The notes beneath the pieces were generated by a model that had not been told where the DNA came from, ran no database searches, and was given only the letters and a program-made list of their open reading frames with translations. The translations under genes and the position numbers were made by a program. Below are positions 7,847-16,938 of a stretch of DNA of 46,244 bases, in pieces. The number at the start of each line of letters is the position of its first letter. The stretch's first letter is position 1. The DNA comes from an uncultured Selenomonadales bacterium (GTDB lineage: Bacteria > Bacillota > Negativicutes > DSM-1736 > Dendrosporobacteraceae): positions 1 to 46,244 of the forward strand of contig CAMJML010000026.1 in the NCBI GenBank assembly GCA_946407015.1, written 5' to 3'.

Positions 7847-9148
7847 ATGGGGAAGAACAAGTGGAAGAGCAGTAAAACACTGATTGTCGCAACTGTGTTG
7901 AGCATGATGGCAGCCATGCCGGCTTTGGCTGCGGAAACGACTGAGTTTCTGACTCTGCAGCAAGTGGTCAGCCTGGCGGTCAAGAATAACCCTGCGGTCG
8001 TGGAAAGCCAGAAACGCTGGGAAGAAAAACAGGCCCGGGTGCCCTTGGCCAAAGCCTGGGCCAATCCGGAATTCGGGATTATGAAGGACGATATCCCCAA
8101 TACCAGCCTGAATCCGTTTGATGCCATGATGACCGAGTACACGCTGACTCAGGATATTATGAACCCGTCTAAACTCAAAGCCATGGGCAAAATGGCGGAC
8201 AGTGATGCTCTGATGGCCAAAGCCAATTATCAGGATAAGCAGATGGAGGTCTATACCGCTGTCAAGGAAGCCTACTATGACCTGCTTTACGCCGAAAAGG
8301 CTCTGGAAATCGGCAAAGAAAATCAACAACTGATGGGGCAGCTGGTGCAAATCGCACAAGTCAACTATTCAACCGGGATGGTACCGCTCCAGGATACCCT
8401 GCGGGCTCAAACCGAGTTTTCGACCATGACAACCGATCTCTTGACTATGGCGTCGATGAGCGCGGTAGCCAAAGCCCAGGTGAATACACTGCTGGGCCGG
8501 CCGGCTGATACGCCTTTTGCTATCAAAGAAGAATTCAACGCTCCGCCGCCTAATTTCAATCTGGCCAATCTGCAACAGGCCGCTCAGACCGATAAACCGG
8601 CTGTTGCCGGCATGCAGCGTCAGGTGGAAATGGCGAAAAACGGGCTGGAAGTGGCCCGCAAGCAGCAATTGCCGGACTACCAGCTCAGTATTGGCTACAA
8701 AGACCGAAAGCAAACTATGATGGATACGCAGCCGGATACCTGGAAAATGGAGGTTATGGTCATGCTGCCCTTGTGGCAGGGCAAGAACAAAGCCGAACTC
8801 CGTTCGGCCGACGCCAACCTGGCTGCCTCTGAGGCCGCGCTGGCCAGCATGCAGAATATGGCCGGACTGGATTTGCAGATGGCTCTGACCGAAGCGCAAT
8901 CCAACTGGCGGCGCATCGAACTCTATAAAAATACTGTGGTTCCGCAGGCTGAACAAACCTATCAGGCCGGGGTGGTCGGTTATACCAATGGCAAAGTGGA
9001 CTTTATGGCTGTTCTCGACAGTCTGAATGCACTACGGAATGCCAAACTGGACTATTACAAGGCGCGTGTTGATTATGAAAAGGCGGCAGCAAAATTAGAA
9101 AAAGCGGTCGGAAAACCACTCTTTGTCAGTGGCATTACCTTGCAATAA
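7847..9148 (+). CDS. TolC-family outer membrane efflux protein
   Basis: 433 residues from ATG 7847 (AAGGAGG just upstream; a TTG at 7811 has no site). A Sec signal peptide ends at ALAA around residue 29. The body is the repeated long-helix outer-membrane-factor fold, with two related halves (LTLQQVVSLAVKNNPAVVESQKRW... and DKPAVAGMQRQVEMAKNGLEVARKQQLPD). It is CusC/CzcC-like in context. It would be the outer-membrane channel of the tripartite pump encoded by the next two genes (22-bp and 11-bp gaps), so the organism must have an outer membrane. Confidence 0.9.
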   Translation: MGKNKWKSSKTLIVATVLSMMAAMPALAAETTEFLTLQQVVSLAVKNNPAVVESQKRWEEKQARVPLAKAWANPEFGIMKDDIPNTSLNPFDAMMTEYTLTQDIMNPSKLKAMGKMADSDALMAKANYQDKQMEVYTAVKEAYYDLLYAEKALEIGKENQQLMGQLVQIAQVNYSTGMVPLQDTLRAQTEFSTMTTDLLTMASMSAVAKAQVNTLLGRPADTPFAIKEEFNAPPPNFNLANLQQAAQTDKPAVAGMQRQVEMAKNGLEVARKQQLPDYQLSIGYKDRKQTMMDTQPDTWKMEVMVMLPLWQGKNKAELRSADANLAASEAALASMQNMAGLDLQMALTEAQSNWRRIELYKNTVVPQAEQTYQAGVVGYTNGKVDFMAVLDSLNALRNAKLDYYKARVDYEKAAAKLEKAVGKPLFVSGITLQ

Positions 9149-9170
9149 AGCCGGAAAAGGAGCGAACAGG

Positions 9171-10463
9171 ATGAATGAAACAATACAAGCCAAGAAAAAA
9201 GTCATCATTGGTGTAACGGCCGGAGTGCTCATTCTAGGAGGGGCCGGCTATTATTTTACCCATCAGCCGGCTAAGCCGGCGGCGGTGGACCATAGCGGGC
9301 ACCAAATGAATGCCCCGGTCATGGCTATGGGCGATGTGGTCACCCTGGATGCCAAGGCCCGGCAGTTGGCCGGTGTACAAACGGCTCAGGCCATGAAGCG
9401 GGCTTTGACCAAGGAAATTAAGACAACCGGTAAAATTGCCATGAATGAAAATGGCCGGACTTATTTAACCTCGCGGATTGAGGGCCGGATTGATGCCCTC
9501 TATGTGACGGCCGAGGGGGAGACCATTGCTCCCGGCCAGCCGGTGGCTGCTGTGTACAGCCCCACCTATATTGCCGCTCAGGAAGAGTATTTGCTGACAC
9601 TGGATAACACCCAGAAGCTGCGTAACGCCGGCAAGGATGTGGTCCAGATCAACCAGCGCCTGCGGGAAGCAGCCAGACGCAAGCTGCAGCTGCTCAATGT
9701 ACCGGATGAAGAAATTACCCATCTTGAACATACCCGTCAGCCCAAAGACCAGATGATCATTTATGCGCAGTTTGGCGGTACGGTTCTGGAAAAACAACTG
9801 CTGCCAGGCGCCTATATCATGCCGGGCGACCGGCTGTTCAGCCTGTCTGACTTATCCACCGTCTGGCTGTATGCCGATGTGTATGAAAAAGATTTAGCCA
9901 ATATCACCATGGGCCAGCCTGTGGTGGCAACCAGCCAGGCTTATCCGGGTGAAAGCTTTAACGGTCAGGTGACCTTTATCAATCCGGTGCTGGATGATGC
10001 GACCAGAACGGTAAAAGTCCGGGTCGAGATGGCGAATCTGTCCGGGAAATTGAAACCGAATATGTTTGTCAATGCCAATATCCAGATTCCGCTGGGAGAA
10101 AGTTTAGTCGTCCCTGAATCCAGCATTCTCGATACCGGCAGTCATAAGCTGGTTTATGTCGCCCAGGACGAAAACACCTTTGTCAAACGGGAAATCGTAA
10201 CCGGCCAGCAGGCTGACGGCTATGTACAAGTGCTTTCCGGACTGAATCCGGGTGAAACGGTGGTTACGGCCGCGACCTTCCTAATTGATTCGCAGACTAA
10301 GCTGGGCAGCTTCGGCAGCCATGCCGGTCACGGCGGCCATGGCGGAGCTTCCGGCAGCGCACCCAGTGCGTCACCGGCTGCCAGTCCTGGTGCAGCGCCA
10401 GCCCCGGTACCAGCCGCTCCGGCCGGACAGCACAGTGGCCATAGCGGCCACAGCGGTAATTAA
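9171..10463 (+). CDS. RND periplasmic adaptor (CusB/CzcB-like), His-rich ends
   Basis: 430 residues from ATG 9171 (AAAAGGAGC upstream). One N-terminal membrane segment (~10-32) is followed by a short metal-binding stretch DHSGHQM. Then come the membrane-fusion domains: a barrel-sandwich/lipoyl part (RIEGRIDALYVTAEGETIAPGQPVA), a helical hairpin, and a beta-barrel (GDRLFSLSDLSTVWLYADVYEKDL). The C-terminal ~60 residues are a Gly/His/Ala/Pro tail with repeated GHxGH and SGHSGH. His/Met-rich ends are typical of Cu/Ag or Zn/Co adaptors that collect metal for the pump. Confidence 0.9.
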   Translation: MNETIQAKKKVIIGVTAGVLILGGAGYYFTHQPAKPAAVDHSGHQMNAPVMAMGDVVTLDAKARQLAGVQTAQAMKRALTKEIKTTGKIAMNENGRTYLTSRIEGRIDALYVTAEGETIAPGQPVAAVYSPTYIAAQEEYLLTLDNTQKLRNAGKDVVQINQRLREAARRKLQLLNVPDEEITHLEHTRQPKDQMIIYAQFGGTVLEKQLLPGAYIMPGDRLFSLSDLSTVWLYADVYEKDLANITMGQPVVATSQAYPGESFNGQVTFINPVLDDATRTVKVRVEMANLSGKLKPNMFVNANIQIPLGESLVVPESSILDTGSHKLVYVAQDENTFVKREIVTGQQADGYVQVLSGLNPGETVVTAATFLIDSQTKLGSFGSHAGHGGHGGASGSAPSASPAASPGAAPAPVPAAPAGQHSGHSGHSGN

Positions 10464-10474
10464 GGAGGGACGAA

Positions 10475-13400
10475 ATGTTAAATTACATTATTGAGTTTTC
10501 CTTAAAAAACCGGGTCGTTATTTTAACCTTAACGGCGCTGGTCTTGATCTGGGGGATTTTTGTCGTACGGGATACCCCGATTGATGCCTTTCCCGATCTG
10601 AGCGAAAATCAGGTACTGGTATCGGCCGACTGGATGGGACGCGGTCCGCAGGAAATTCAGGATCAGGTCACTTATCCGCTTGAAACAGCCCTACGCGGCC
10701 TGCCTGACGTCAAAGAAGTCCGTTCGGCCTCCTCGTTCGGCATGTCGCTCATTACCGTCATCTTTGAAGACAAAGTGGACCCTTATTTTGCCCGTCAGGT
10801 GGTCAATGAAAAGGTCCAGCAGGCCATTCCGCAATTGCCGCCCGGAGTGCAGCCGGCTTTAGGGCCGGTCAGTACTCCCATGGGGCAGGTCTTTATGTAC
10901 ACCGTTGAAAGTGACCGCCATAACCTGGCCGATCTGCGGACAGTCGAGGATTTCGTCATCAAGCCGCAGCTCAGCGCTGTACCCGGTGTCGCCGAGGTAG
11001 CCAGCATCGGCGGCTATGTCCTGCAGTACCAGATCAATCTCGATCCTCACCTGCTGCAAAGCTACCGGGTGACACTCAACCAGGTATTTAATGCCATTGC
11101 GGCCAATAATGCCAATATCGGTGCCAAAGTGGTTGAACAAAACGGCCAGGAATTTATCATTCGCGGGCTGGGTTTGGTTCAATCCATTGAGGATATTAAA
11201 AATATTGTCATTATCCAGAACAACAATATTCCGGTCTATGTCAAGGATATTGCCAGTGTCAGTGCCGGCCCGGATTTCCGCCGCGGCGTGCTGACCAAAT
11301 CAGGCTATGAAGCAGCCGGCGGTATTGTCATTCAGCGCATGGGGGAAAACACCCTCAATGTCATTGACCAAGTCAAAGGCAAGATCACAGAAATCCAGCC
11401 CACGCTGCCCGAAGGCATCAAGATTGTTCCCTTCTATGATCAAACCGATTTGGTTAAAAAAGCGGTCAATACCTTAAACCGGGCCCTGATTGAAGAGTTT
11501 ATCCTGGTGTCCATCATTGTCGTGGCCTTTTTAGGCAATATCCGTTCCAGCCTCATTGTGACCAGTGCCATCCCCATTGGCATTCTGATCGCCCTGATTG
11601 CCATGAAGGAAATTCATCTCTCCGCCAACTTGATGTCCTTGGGTGGGATTGCTATCGGGATCGGGGTCATGACCGATGCGGCCATTGTCATGGTCGAAAA
11701 CATTTACCGCCATTTGGCTGAGGATAAAGGACGGCGCGATATTGTGGCCGTTACCCTGGAGGCGGCCAAAGAAGTGGCGGCACCCATCTTCTTTTCCATC
11801 CTGATCATTATTGTCACCTTCCTGCCGGTCTTCACCATGATCGGTACCGAAGGCAAACTCTATACCCCGATGGCCTGGGCCAAAACCTTTGCCATGAGCG
11901 GCTCGCTGCTGCTGGCCTTTACGCTGGTGCCGGTCCTGTGCACCCTGTTCCTGCGGGGCAAAGTTCAGGAAAAGGATACCTGGGTTGTAGCCAAACTGCA
12001 CCAATGGTATGTGCCCACCTTGAAGGCGGCCCTTAAATACAGCAAAGCCACCATTATTGCGGCTCTGGTGATCATGATCGGCGGCTTTGCCTTATTGCCT
12101 CTGATCGGTACTACCTTTATGCCGGCACTGGATGAAGGGACCTTCCTGGTCATGCCCACCATGCTGCCCAGCGTTTCCCTGACCGAAGCGGTGGAAGCAG
12201 CTAAAGTCATGGATAAGGTCATTCTGGAAATTCCCGAGGTCGACATGTCGGTCGGCAAGGTGGGGCGGGCCGAATCGGCCATGGACCCGGCGCCTATCAG
12301 CATGATCGAAACCATTGTCACACTCAAGCCCAAAGACCAATGGCGGCCGGGTATGACCAAAGAGCAGATCGAGCAGGAGATGATGACCAAACTGGCGAAT
12401 ATCCCCGGCTTAAATTTAGCCTTTACCCAGCCCATTGCCGGACGGCTGTCCATGCTGACTACCGGCGTGCGGACCGAGCTTGGCATCAAACTTTATGGGG
12501 AGGACCTGCAGGTCCTGCAGCAAAAAGCCTTTGAAATTGAAAAAGCCTTAAGCACTGTACCGGGTGTCAGCGACTTGCTGGCCGAGCGGGTTTTCGGTGC
12601 TCCTTATCTGGAGATTGACGTGGACCGGGAAAAAGCAGCCCGTTATGGGCTCAATGTGGCCGATGTACAGGACGCGATTGAACTGGCCATTGGCGGCAAG
12701 ACGGCAACGACGACCATTGAAGGCCGCAAGCGCTTTGATGTTCTGGTGCGCTACAACCGGGAAAACCGGGAAAGCATTGAGGCTATGCAAAACATTCTGA
12801 TTCCGGCAGCTGGCAGCGGTGCGGCGGCTCCGCAGAAAGCCAGCGGCGGAATGGGGGGCATGGGTACGGCCGGTGCGGCCATGGCAGCCGCTCCAGCCAG
12901 CGGAGCTTATATTCCGCTTGGCGAAGTGGCCCGTTTCCGGGTGGTGGATGGACCGTCCATGATCAGCAGTGAAAACGGCAGCTACCGGATGATTATTCAG
13001 ATGAACACCCGCGGCCGTGATGTCGTCAGCTTTGTGAACGAAGCCAATCGGGTTATTAAGGAGAAGGTCGACATACCGCCCGGCTACTCCTTTAAGTGGG
13101 CCGGCCAGTATGAAAATCAGCAGCGGGCCAAAGACCGCCTGGCGCTGGTTGTCCCAGCTGTTATTGTCCTGACCTTCTTCCTCTTGTATATGACCTTTAA
13201 ATCGGCCAGTGACGCCTTCCTCATTTTGATGAATATCCCGTTTTCACTGGTCGGCGGCATTGTCGCCATGTACCTGACCGGTACCTATCTGACCGTGGCG
13301 GCGGCAGTCGGCTTTATCGCCCTCTTCGGGATTGCCGTCCAAAACGGGGTGATCATGGTCACCTATATCAAGCACCTGCGGGATCACCGTACGCTGGAGC

Positions 13401-13666
13401 AAGCCATCCTCGAAGGGGCGTTCACCCGCTTGCGGCCGGTCATGATTACGGCACTGGTAGCCAGCTTAGGCTTGTTCCCGCTCATCTTCGCTACCGGAAC
13501 AGGGGCTGAAGTCCAGCGGCCGATGGCCACCGTTGTGGTGGGCGGTCTGGTCACTTCAACCATATTAACCTTAGTGGTACTGCCTTGCATCTATCTGGTA
13601 TGGAATCGATGGCTGGACCGGCGCAATCCGTCCAAACCAACTGAGAAAACAGCATCGGCTGAATAA
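10475..13666 (+). CDS. Heavy-metal efflux RND transporter (CusA/CzcA family)
   Basis: 1063 residues, normal HME-RND length (CusA 1047). The N-terminus is typical (FSLKNRVVILTLTALVLIWG...DTPIDAFPDLSENQV). The TM4 proton-relay region near residue 400 reads GIGVMTDAAIVMVENIY, closer to CusA than to CzcA. Two sets of six membrane segments flank porter loops. An Ala/Gly/Met-rich low-complexity insert of roughly 30-35 residues (about residues 778-812, 12808-12905) lies before IPLGEVARFRV and is not usual in the family. The pump should export Cu(I)/Ag(I) or other divalent metals by proton antiport; the metal is inferred from motif and context. Confidence 0.93.
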   Translation: MLNYIIEFSLKNRVVILTLTALVLIWGIFVVRDTPIDAFPDLSENQVLVSADWMGRGPQEIQDQVTYPLETALRGLPDVKEVRSASSFGMSLITVIFEDKVDPYFARQVVNEKVQQAIPQLPPGVQPALGPVSTPMGQVFMYTVESDRHNLADLRTVEDFVIKPQLSAVPGVAEVASIGGYVLQYQINLDPHLLQSYRVTLNQVFNAIAANNANIGAKVVEQNGQEFIIRGLGLVQSIEDIKNIVIIQNNNIPVYVKDIASVSAGPDFRRGVLTKSGYEAAGGIVIQRMGENTLNVIDQVKGKITEIQPTLPEGIKIVPFYDQTDLVKKAVNTLNRALIEEFILVSIIVVAFLGNIRSSLIVTSAIPIGILIALIAMKEIHLSANLMSLGGIAIGIGVMTDAAIVMVENIYRHLAEDKGRRDIVAVTLEAAKEVAAPIFFSILIIIVTFLPVFTMIGTEGKLYTPMAWAKTFAMSGSLLLAFTLVPVLCTLFLRGKVQEKDTWVVAKLHQWYVPTLKAALKYSKATIIAALVIMIGGFALLPLIGTTFMPALDEGTFLVMPTMLPSVSLTEAVEAAKVMDKVILEIPEVDMSVGKVGRAESAMDPAPISMIETIVTLKPKDQWRPGMTKEQIEQEMMTKLANIPGLNLAFTQPIAGRLSMLTTGVRTELGIKLYGEDLQVLQQKAFEIEKALSTVPGVSDLLAERVFGAPYLEIDVDREKAARYGLNVADVQDAIELAIGGKTATTTIEGRKRFDVLVRYNRENRESIEAMQNILIPAAGSGAAAPQKASGGMGGMGTAGAAMAAAPASGAYIPLGEVARFRVVDGPSMISSENGSYRMIIQMNTRGRDVVSFVNEANRVIKEKVDIPPGYSFKWAGQYENQQRAKDRLALVVPAVIVLTFFLLYMTFKSASDAFLILMNIPFSLVGGIVAMYLTGTYLTVAAAVGFIALFGIAVQNGVIMVTYIKHLRDHRTLEQAILEGAFTRLRPVMITALVASLGLFPLIFATGTGAEVQRPMATVVVGGLVTSTILTLVVLPCIYLVWNRWLDRRNPSKPTEKTASAE

Positions 13667-13744
13667 TGGAACCGGCAGCTAGGGGGCGGTTCAGCCGCCT
13701 CTCTGCCGGTACTATAGAAACAATGAATGTGGAGGAACATGGAT

Positions 13745-14203
13745 ATGAAAAAAAGCAAAATTTTAGTGGGCTTGCTCACTCTTGGCCTGGTCATGCTTCT
13801 GGTGGCCGGCTGCGGTTCCAGTGAAAAACCGGCGGCACAGGCTCCAGCGGCTCAACCGGCCGCTTCCGGCCATGCAGCCCATAGCGCAACTATGCCGAAG
13901 GAAGACCCGATGCCGTTTATGAAAGATATGGATAAAGCGCTGCAGGATGTGCTGAAGCAGGTTAAGGCCGGCCAGACTATGGACGCCCAGAAAAGTGCCG
14001 CCCTTTTGGTCAGCACCACAAACAAGGTAGTTCCGCATATGATGGACGATGCGCTGAAAGAGAATTTGCGCAAAGCCGCAACCGATATTAAGGATACCGT
14101 CAACTCCGGCAAAACCGATCTTGGTGCATTGGAAGGCAAGGTCCAAGCCATGCAGGAGCTGATGAAGCAAACCACAGCCCATTTGCAAACCATGAGCCAT
14201 TAA
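13745..14203 (+). CDS. Small lipoprotein of the efflux operon
   Basis: 152 residues from ATG 13745, preferred to ATG 13739 because GGAGG (13731-13735) is 9 nt away rather than 3. The signal peptide has lipobox VAGC (Cys ~20). An Ala/Pro linker with His/Met residues (GHAAHSATMPKEDPMPFMKDM) is followed by an amphipathic all-helical region of ~100 residues that could form a four-helix bundle. Not a family I recognise. Position between the pump and an NlpC/P60 gene suggests an envelope accessory factor, possibly metal-binding. Confidence 0.75.
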   Translation: MKKSKILVGLLTLGLVMLLVAGCGSSEKPAAQAPAAQPAASGHAAHSATMPKEDPMPFMKDMDKALQDVLKQVKAGQTMDAQKSAALLVSTTNKVVPHMMDDALKENLRKAATDIKDTVNSGKTDLGALEGKVQAMQELMKQTTAHLQTMSH

Positions 14204-14226
14204 TGTGAAGCGGAGGAGGGGCGGCT

Positions 14227-14784
14227 ATGAAAAAGCAGCTTTGGAGCCTGGTGGTAGCCGGGGTATTAATAAGTGGAGTGAATACCGGGCAGGCCGCTCC
14301 TGCTTCCGGCTACAATCAGTTTCTTGAATCGCTGGATACCATTGTGACACAAGCTGTGATGCCGGTGGCCGATTTACCGCGTCAACCGGTCAGTCCGGCG
14401 GTCTGGACGAACGGCCAGGCGGCCCAGGTACTGGCTGTCGCCCGGACGCTGCTGGGCCAGCCGGTGGTTTGGGGCGGTGCTTCACCGGCCTTGGGGTTTG
14501 ATTGTTCCGGGCTGGTGCAGTATGTCTACCGGCAGGCCGGAATCAATCTGCCCCGTACCGCCGACCTCCAGTTTCAAGTGGGCAGGCCGGTTTCGCCCAA
14601 TGCCCTTCAGCCAGGGGACCTGGTCTACTTTACCACCTACGAGCCTGGGGCTTCCCATGTCGGCATTTACATAGGCGGCAGCCAGTTTATTCATACCTCG
14701 TTCTCCCAGGGCGTTGTGGCTGTCGGTGATCTTTATGACAGCTATTTTGTACAGCGCTACTACGGGGCTAAGCGAGTGCTATAG
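14227..14784 (+). CDS. NlpC/P60 (C40) peptidoglycan endopeptidase
   Basis: 185 residues with a Sec signal peptide cleaved around GQA-AP (~23). The C-terminal NlpC/P60 domain has the catalytic set Cys93 (FDCSGLVQYVY), His144 (GASHVGIYIG) and His156 (FIHTS). These enzymes cut D-Glu-diaminopimelate stem-peptide bonds. It lies 23 bp after the lipoprotein gene, with GGAGGAGG upstream, and closes the efflux operon before a strong terminator. It may open the wall locally for assembly of the envelope-spanning pump (inference). Confidence 0.88.
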   Translation: MKKQLWSLVVAGVLISGVNTGQAAPASGYNQFLESLDTIVTQAVMPVADLPRQPVSPAVWTNGQAAQVLAVARTLLGQPVVWGGASPALGFDCSGLVQYVYRQAGINLPRTADLQFQVGRPVSPNALQPGDLVYFTTYEPGASHVGIYIGGSQFIHTSFSQGVVAVGDLYDSYFVQRYYGAKRVL

Positions 14785-14807
14785 CGGTAGGACGGAGAAC
14801 TTAGAAG

Positions 14808-14857
14808 AAATGGGAGAAGAAGTTGCGGCGCTTGTCCGCAACTTCTTCTCCCATTTT
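14808..14857 (+). terminator. Long terminator hairpin ending the efflux operon
   Basis: Perfect 21-bp stem (14808-14828 with 14836-14856), 7-nt loop, TTTT end. One arm reads AAATGGGAGAAGAAG then TTGCGG. Confidence 0.88.
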
Positions 14858-14952
14858 CGGCCTTTTAAGCAAAAGGATTTTATTTCTTCAAGGATTATGG
14901 CTATAATTGTGTAAAGGATAGTGATAAATCACTTGTGTTTTTTGAGGTGGCT

Positions 14953-15804
14953 ATGGACATACAATTGTTGAAAACCTTTAGCTTTGTGGCCAGGCTGGGC
15001 AATATCACCCAGGCGGCCGAGCTGCTCAACTTTACGCAACCGACCGTTTCGGCCCAGATCCGGACCTTAGAAGAGCATTTTGGCGTACAGCTTTTTGAGC
15101 GCCTGGGGAAAAAGCTGTATATTACCGAAGCGGGCAAATACCTGATTGATCCGGCCGAAAAGATGCTGGCTTTGTATGACGAAACGGCTGCCCAACTGAG
15201 CAGCTTATCTGGCGTTCCGGTTACCAGGATTGGGATTTCGACCAACTATATCAATCAAGTGCTGTCGCCGGCCCTGTTAAAATGGCAGGCCAGCGGTGCA
15301 CCGGGGAAAATCAGTGTCGCGGTATGTCTCAACTCAAAAGCCGTGCTGCAGGGCATTAACAATAACCAGTTTGACCTCGGTTTGGTTCATGACCCGATTA
15401 CCGAGAAATATATCGAGACCGTCCCCATTCATGTCGAAGAGCTGGTTTGGTGCGGACACCGTAAACTTTTGCAGGGAGCGGCTTGTCCACGCATCTGTGA
15501 CTATCCGATTATCAATTTCCGGCAAGGCTGTACCTTCCGCCGTCTCTGTGATGAACTCCTGCAAACGCTGGGGCTGACCTCGACATTTGAATACAGTGAT
15601 TTTGATGCTGTGAAAAACGCTGTTTTTGAAGGTTTGGGCATTGCCGTATTGCCACGCATTGTGGTGGAAAATGCCGGGCCGGAACTGGTCGTTTTTGATG
15701 CAGCGACCAACCTGACGAATACTGTTTATGCCATTACCCGTCAGGATAAGGTCCTATCGTCCAATGCGCAAACCTTGCTCAAGCTGCTGCAGGAGCAGAT
15801 ATAG
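14953..15804 (+). CDS. LysR family transcriptional regulator
   Basis: 283 residues from ATG 14953 (GAGG 5 nt upstream; a GTG at 14935 is less likely). The N-terminal winged helix-turn-helix (MDIQLLKTFSFVARLGNITQAAELLNFTQ...) is followed by the LysR substrate-binding domain with short beta-alpha repeats. It is closely similar in its first ~70 residues to the regulators at 26091 and 34197, so these are paralogues of one subfamily. Effector unknown. The next gene, 94 bp on, encodes an Fe-S protein on the same strand. Confidence 0.9.
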   Translation: MDIQLLKTFSFVARLGNITQAAELLNFTQPTVSAQIRTLEEHFGVQLFERLGKKLYITEAGKYLIDPAEKMLALYDETAAQLSSLSGVPVTRIGISTNYINQVLSPALLKWQASGAPGKISVAVCLNSKAVLQGINNNQFDLGLVHDPITEKYIETVPIHVEELVWCGHRKLLQGAACPRICDYPIINFRQGCTFRRLCDELLQTLGLTSTFEYSDFDAVKNAVFEGLGIAVLPRIVVENAGPELVVFDAATNLTNTVYAITRQDKVLSSNAQTLLKLLQEQI

Positions 15805-15898
15805 AATTTGGTTATGACGTTCATCAGCCATTTCAATTTCAAATGCCCGGGATTTCCCGGTATAATCTCAAGTAAAACCTTGCTGGGAGGATTGCAAT

Positions 15899-16594
15899 AT
15901 GCAAACCATTGATATTGAAAAGCAACATGAACTCATGCAGGAACTAAAAGCATTAGGACTACAAATTTTCGGTTTCGGCTATGTCGGTGATTGTGATTTT
16001 CCCAAGAAGAAAGGGCTGCCTTATGCGATTTCCATCGGCCTGCCGCTGACCCCTGCAGTCGTGGAAAACATCCGGTCAGGGCCGAATCAGGTTTACTATG
16101 ATGAATATCTGACTTTGAACGACGAGTTGGACCGCCTGACCAGCCACATTCAGCAAAAGGTTGAGCAACTGGGCTATCGCGCCTATGCCGTGCTCTCTTC
16201 CAAAAGAACGGATTTTGTTCATATTGCCGGTGAGTTTCCGCACAAAACAGCCGCAGTCCGAAGCGGCCTGGGCTGGATCGGCAAAAGCGCCTTACTGATC
16301 ACTAAGCAGTTTGGCCCCAGGCTCAGGATTTCCACCGTGCTGACCGATATGCCGCTGCAGACGGACGAAGCCATCACAGCACCCCGCTGTGGTCAATGCC
16401 GCAATTGTACAGACTCCTGTCCCTCTCAGGCCATTGCCGGTAATACCTGGAGCGAAACAGCGGTCCGGGAAGACCTGGTGGATGTGCACAAATGCGATCA
16501 ATGGAAGATCAAGAACTTTCCTGAGTATGACGGGCTTGTCTGTGGCATCTGTGTGGCCGTCTGCCCACATGGACGGAGGGCCTATAAGGCCTAA
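15899..16594 (+). CDS. QueG-like 4Fe-4S double-cluster protein
   Basis: 231 residues. The N-terminal ~150 residues resemble the cobalamin-binding part of epoxyqueuosine reductase-like proteins (AAVRSGLGWIGKSALLITKQFGPRLRI). The C-terminal part is a double-cluster Fe-S domain: CGQCRNCTDSCPSQAI, then a lone C in HKCDQ and CGICVAVCPHG. It is much shorter than QueG (~380), lacking the HEAT-like tail, so it is a stand-alone reductase-like paralogue of unknown substrate. ATG follows GGGAGG with an 8-nt gap. Confidence 0.82.
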   Translation: MQTIDIEKQHELMQELKALGLQIFGFGYVGDCDFPKKKGLPYAISIGLPLTPAVVENIRSGPNQVYYDEYLTLNDELDRLTSHIQQKVEQLGYRAYAVLSSKRTDFVHIAGEFPHKTAAVRSGLGWIGKSALLITKQFGPRLRISTVLTDMPLQTDEAITAPRCGQCRNCTDSCPSQAIAGNTWSETAVREDLVDVHKCDQWKIKNFPEYDGLVCGICVAVCPHGRRAYKA

Positions 16595-16633
16595 TCGAAC
16601 TGTACGCAGCGGGTGGATACCAGCCTCTTACAA

Positions 16634-16662
16634 TTGACATTGGACTGCTAAAGTAGTATACT
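16634..16662 (+). promoter_or_regulatory. Strong promoter of tRNA-Arg
   Basis: Consensus -35 TTGACA (16634-16639), 17-bp spacer, -10 TATACT (16657-16662), about 65 bp before the mature tRNA 5' end. Confidence 0.85.
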
Positions 16663-16729
16663 AATTAGCGTTAGCTTGGGGATCGAGTAAGCCGACAGGC
16701 TAAGGATCTCCGTTTTAAAACGTGAATCT

Positions 16730-16806
16730 GCGTCTGTAGCTCAGGTGGATAGAGCAGCGGTTTCCTAAACCGTTGGTCGGTGGTTCGAGTCCTCCCAGGC
16801 GCACCA
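16730..16806 (+). tRNA. tRNA-Arg (anticodon CCU)
   Basis: 77-nt cloverleaf with encoded CCA. The acceptor arms GCGTCTG and CAGGCGC pair; the anticodon loop is TTCCTAA (anticodon CCT, reading AGG) and the T loop is TTCGAGT. The 3' part from the anticodon loop on is repeated exactly at 21200-21244, showing this gene is an integration target. The functional 3' end is therefore now supplied by the inserted element's left junction. Confidence 0.96.
16762..16806 (+). repeat. attL-like junction: 45-bp direct repeat, left copy
   Basis: The 45 bp from the anticodon loop to CCA are identical to 21200-21244. Identity stops exactly at both ends (T/A before, G/T after). This is the classic footprint of a tyrosine recombinase integrating into a tRNA anticodon-loop/3' segment and restoring the tRNA. 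Confidence 0.9.
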
Positions 16807-16830
16807 GTGAAATCAATACCGCATGACAGT

Positions 16831-16913
16831 GGGCACAATATAAACCGTATGTCATGGGCACAAAACGGGCACAACTCTATGGAACTAGGTAAAGTTTCTG
16901 GATTGTGCCCGTT
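16831..16913. repeat. GGGCACA repeats next to the left junction (arm-type sites?)
   Basis: GGGCACA occurs at 16831, 16856 and 16867, and its reverse complement at 16904. The last two form part of an 11-bp perfect inverted repeat AACGGGCACAA (16864-16874) / TTGTGCCCGTT (16903-16913). One more GGGCACA lies at 21062-21068, about 140 bp inside the right junction. Short repeats at both island ends fit integrase or excisionase arm sites (inference). Confidence 0.5.
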
Positions 16914-16938
16914 ATTAATTTGTCATTTTGCGGCATAG

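Noticed and set aside
9418-12489. Long reverse-strand open frames across the efflux operon
   Set aside because: Antisense shadows of GC-rich coding DNA; the forward frames have family motifs and ribosome sites.
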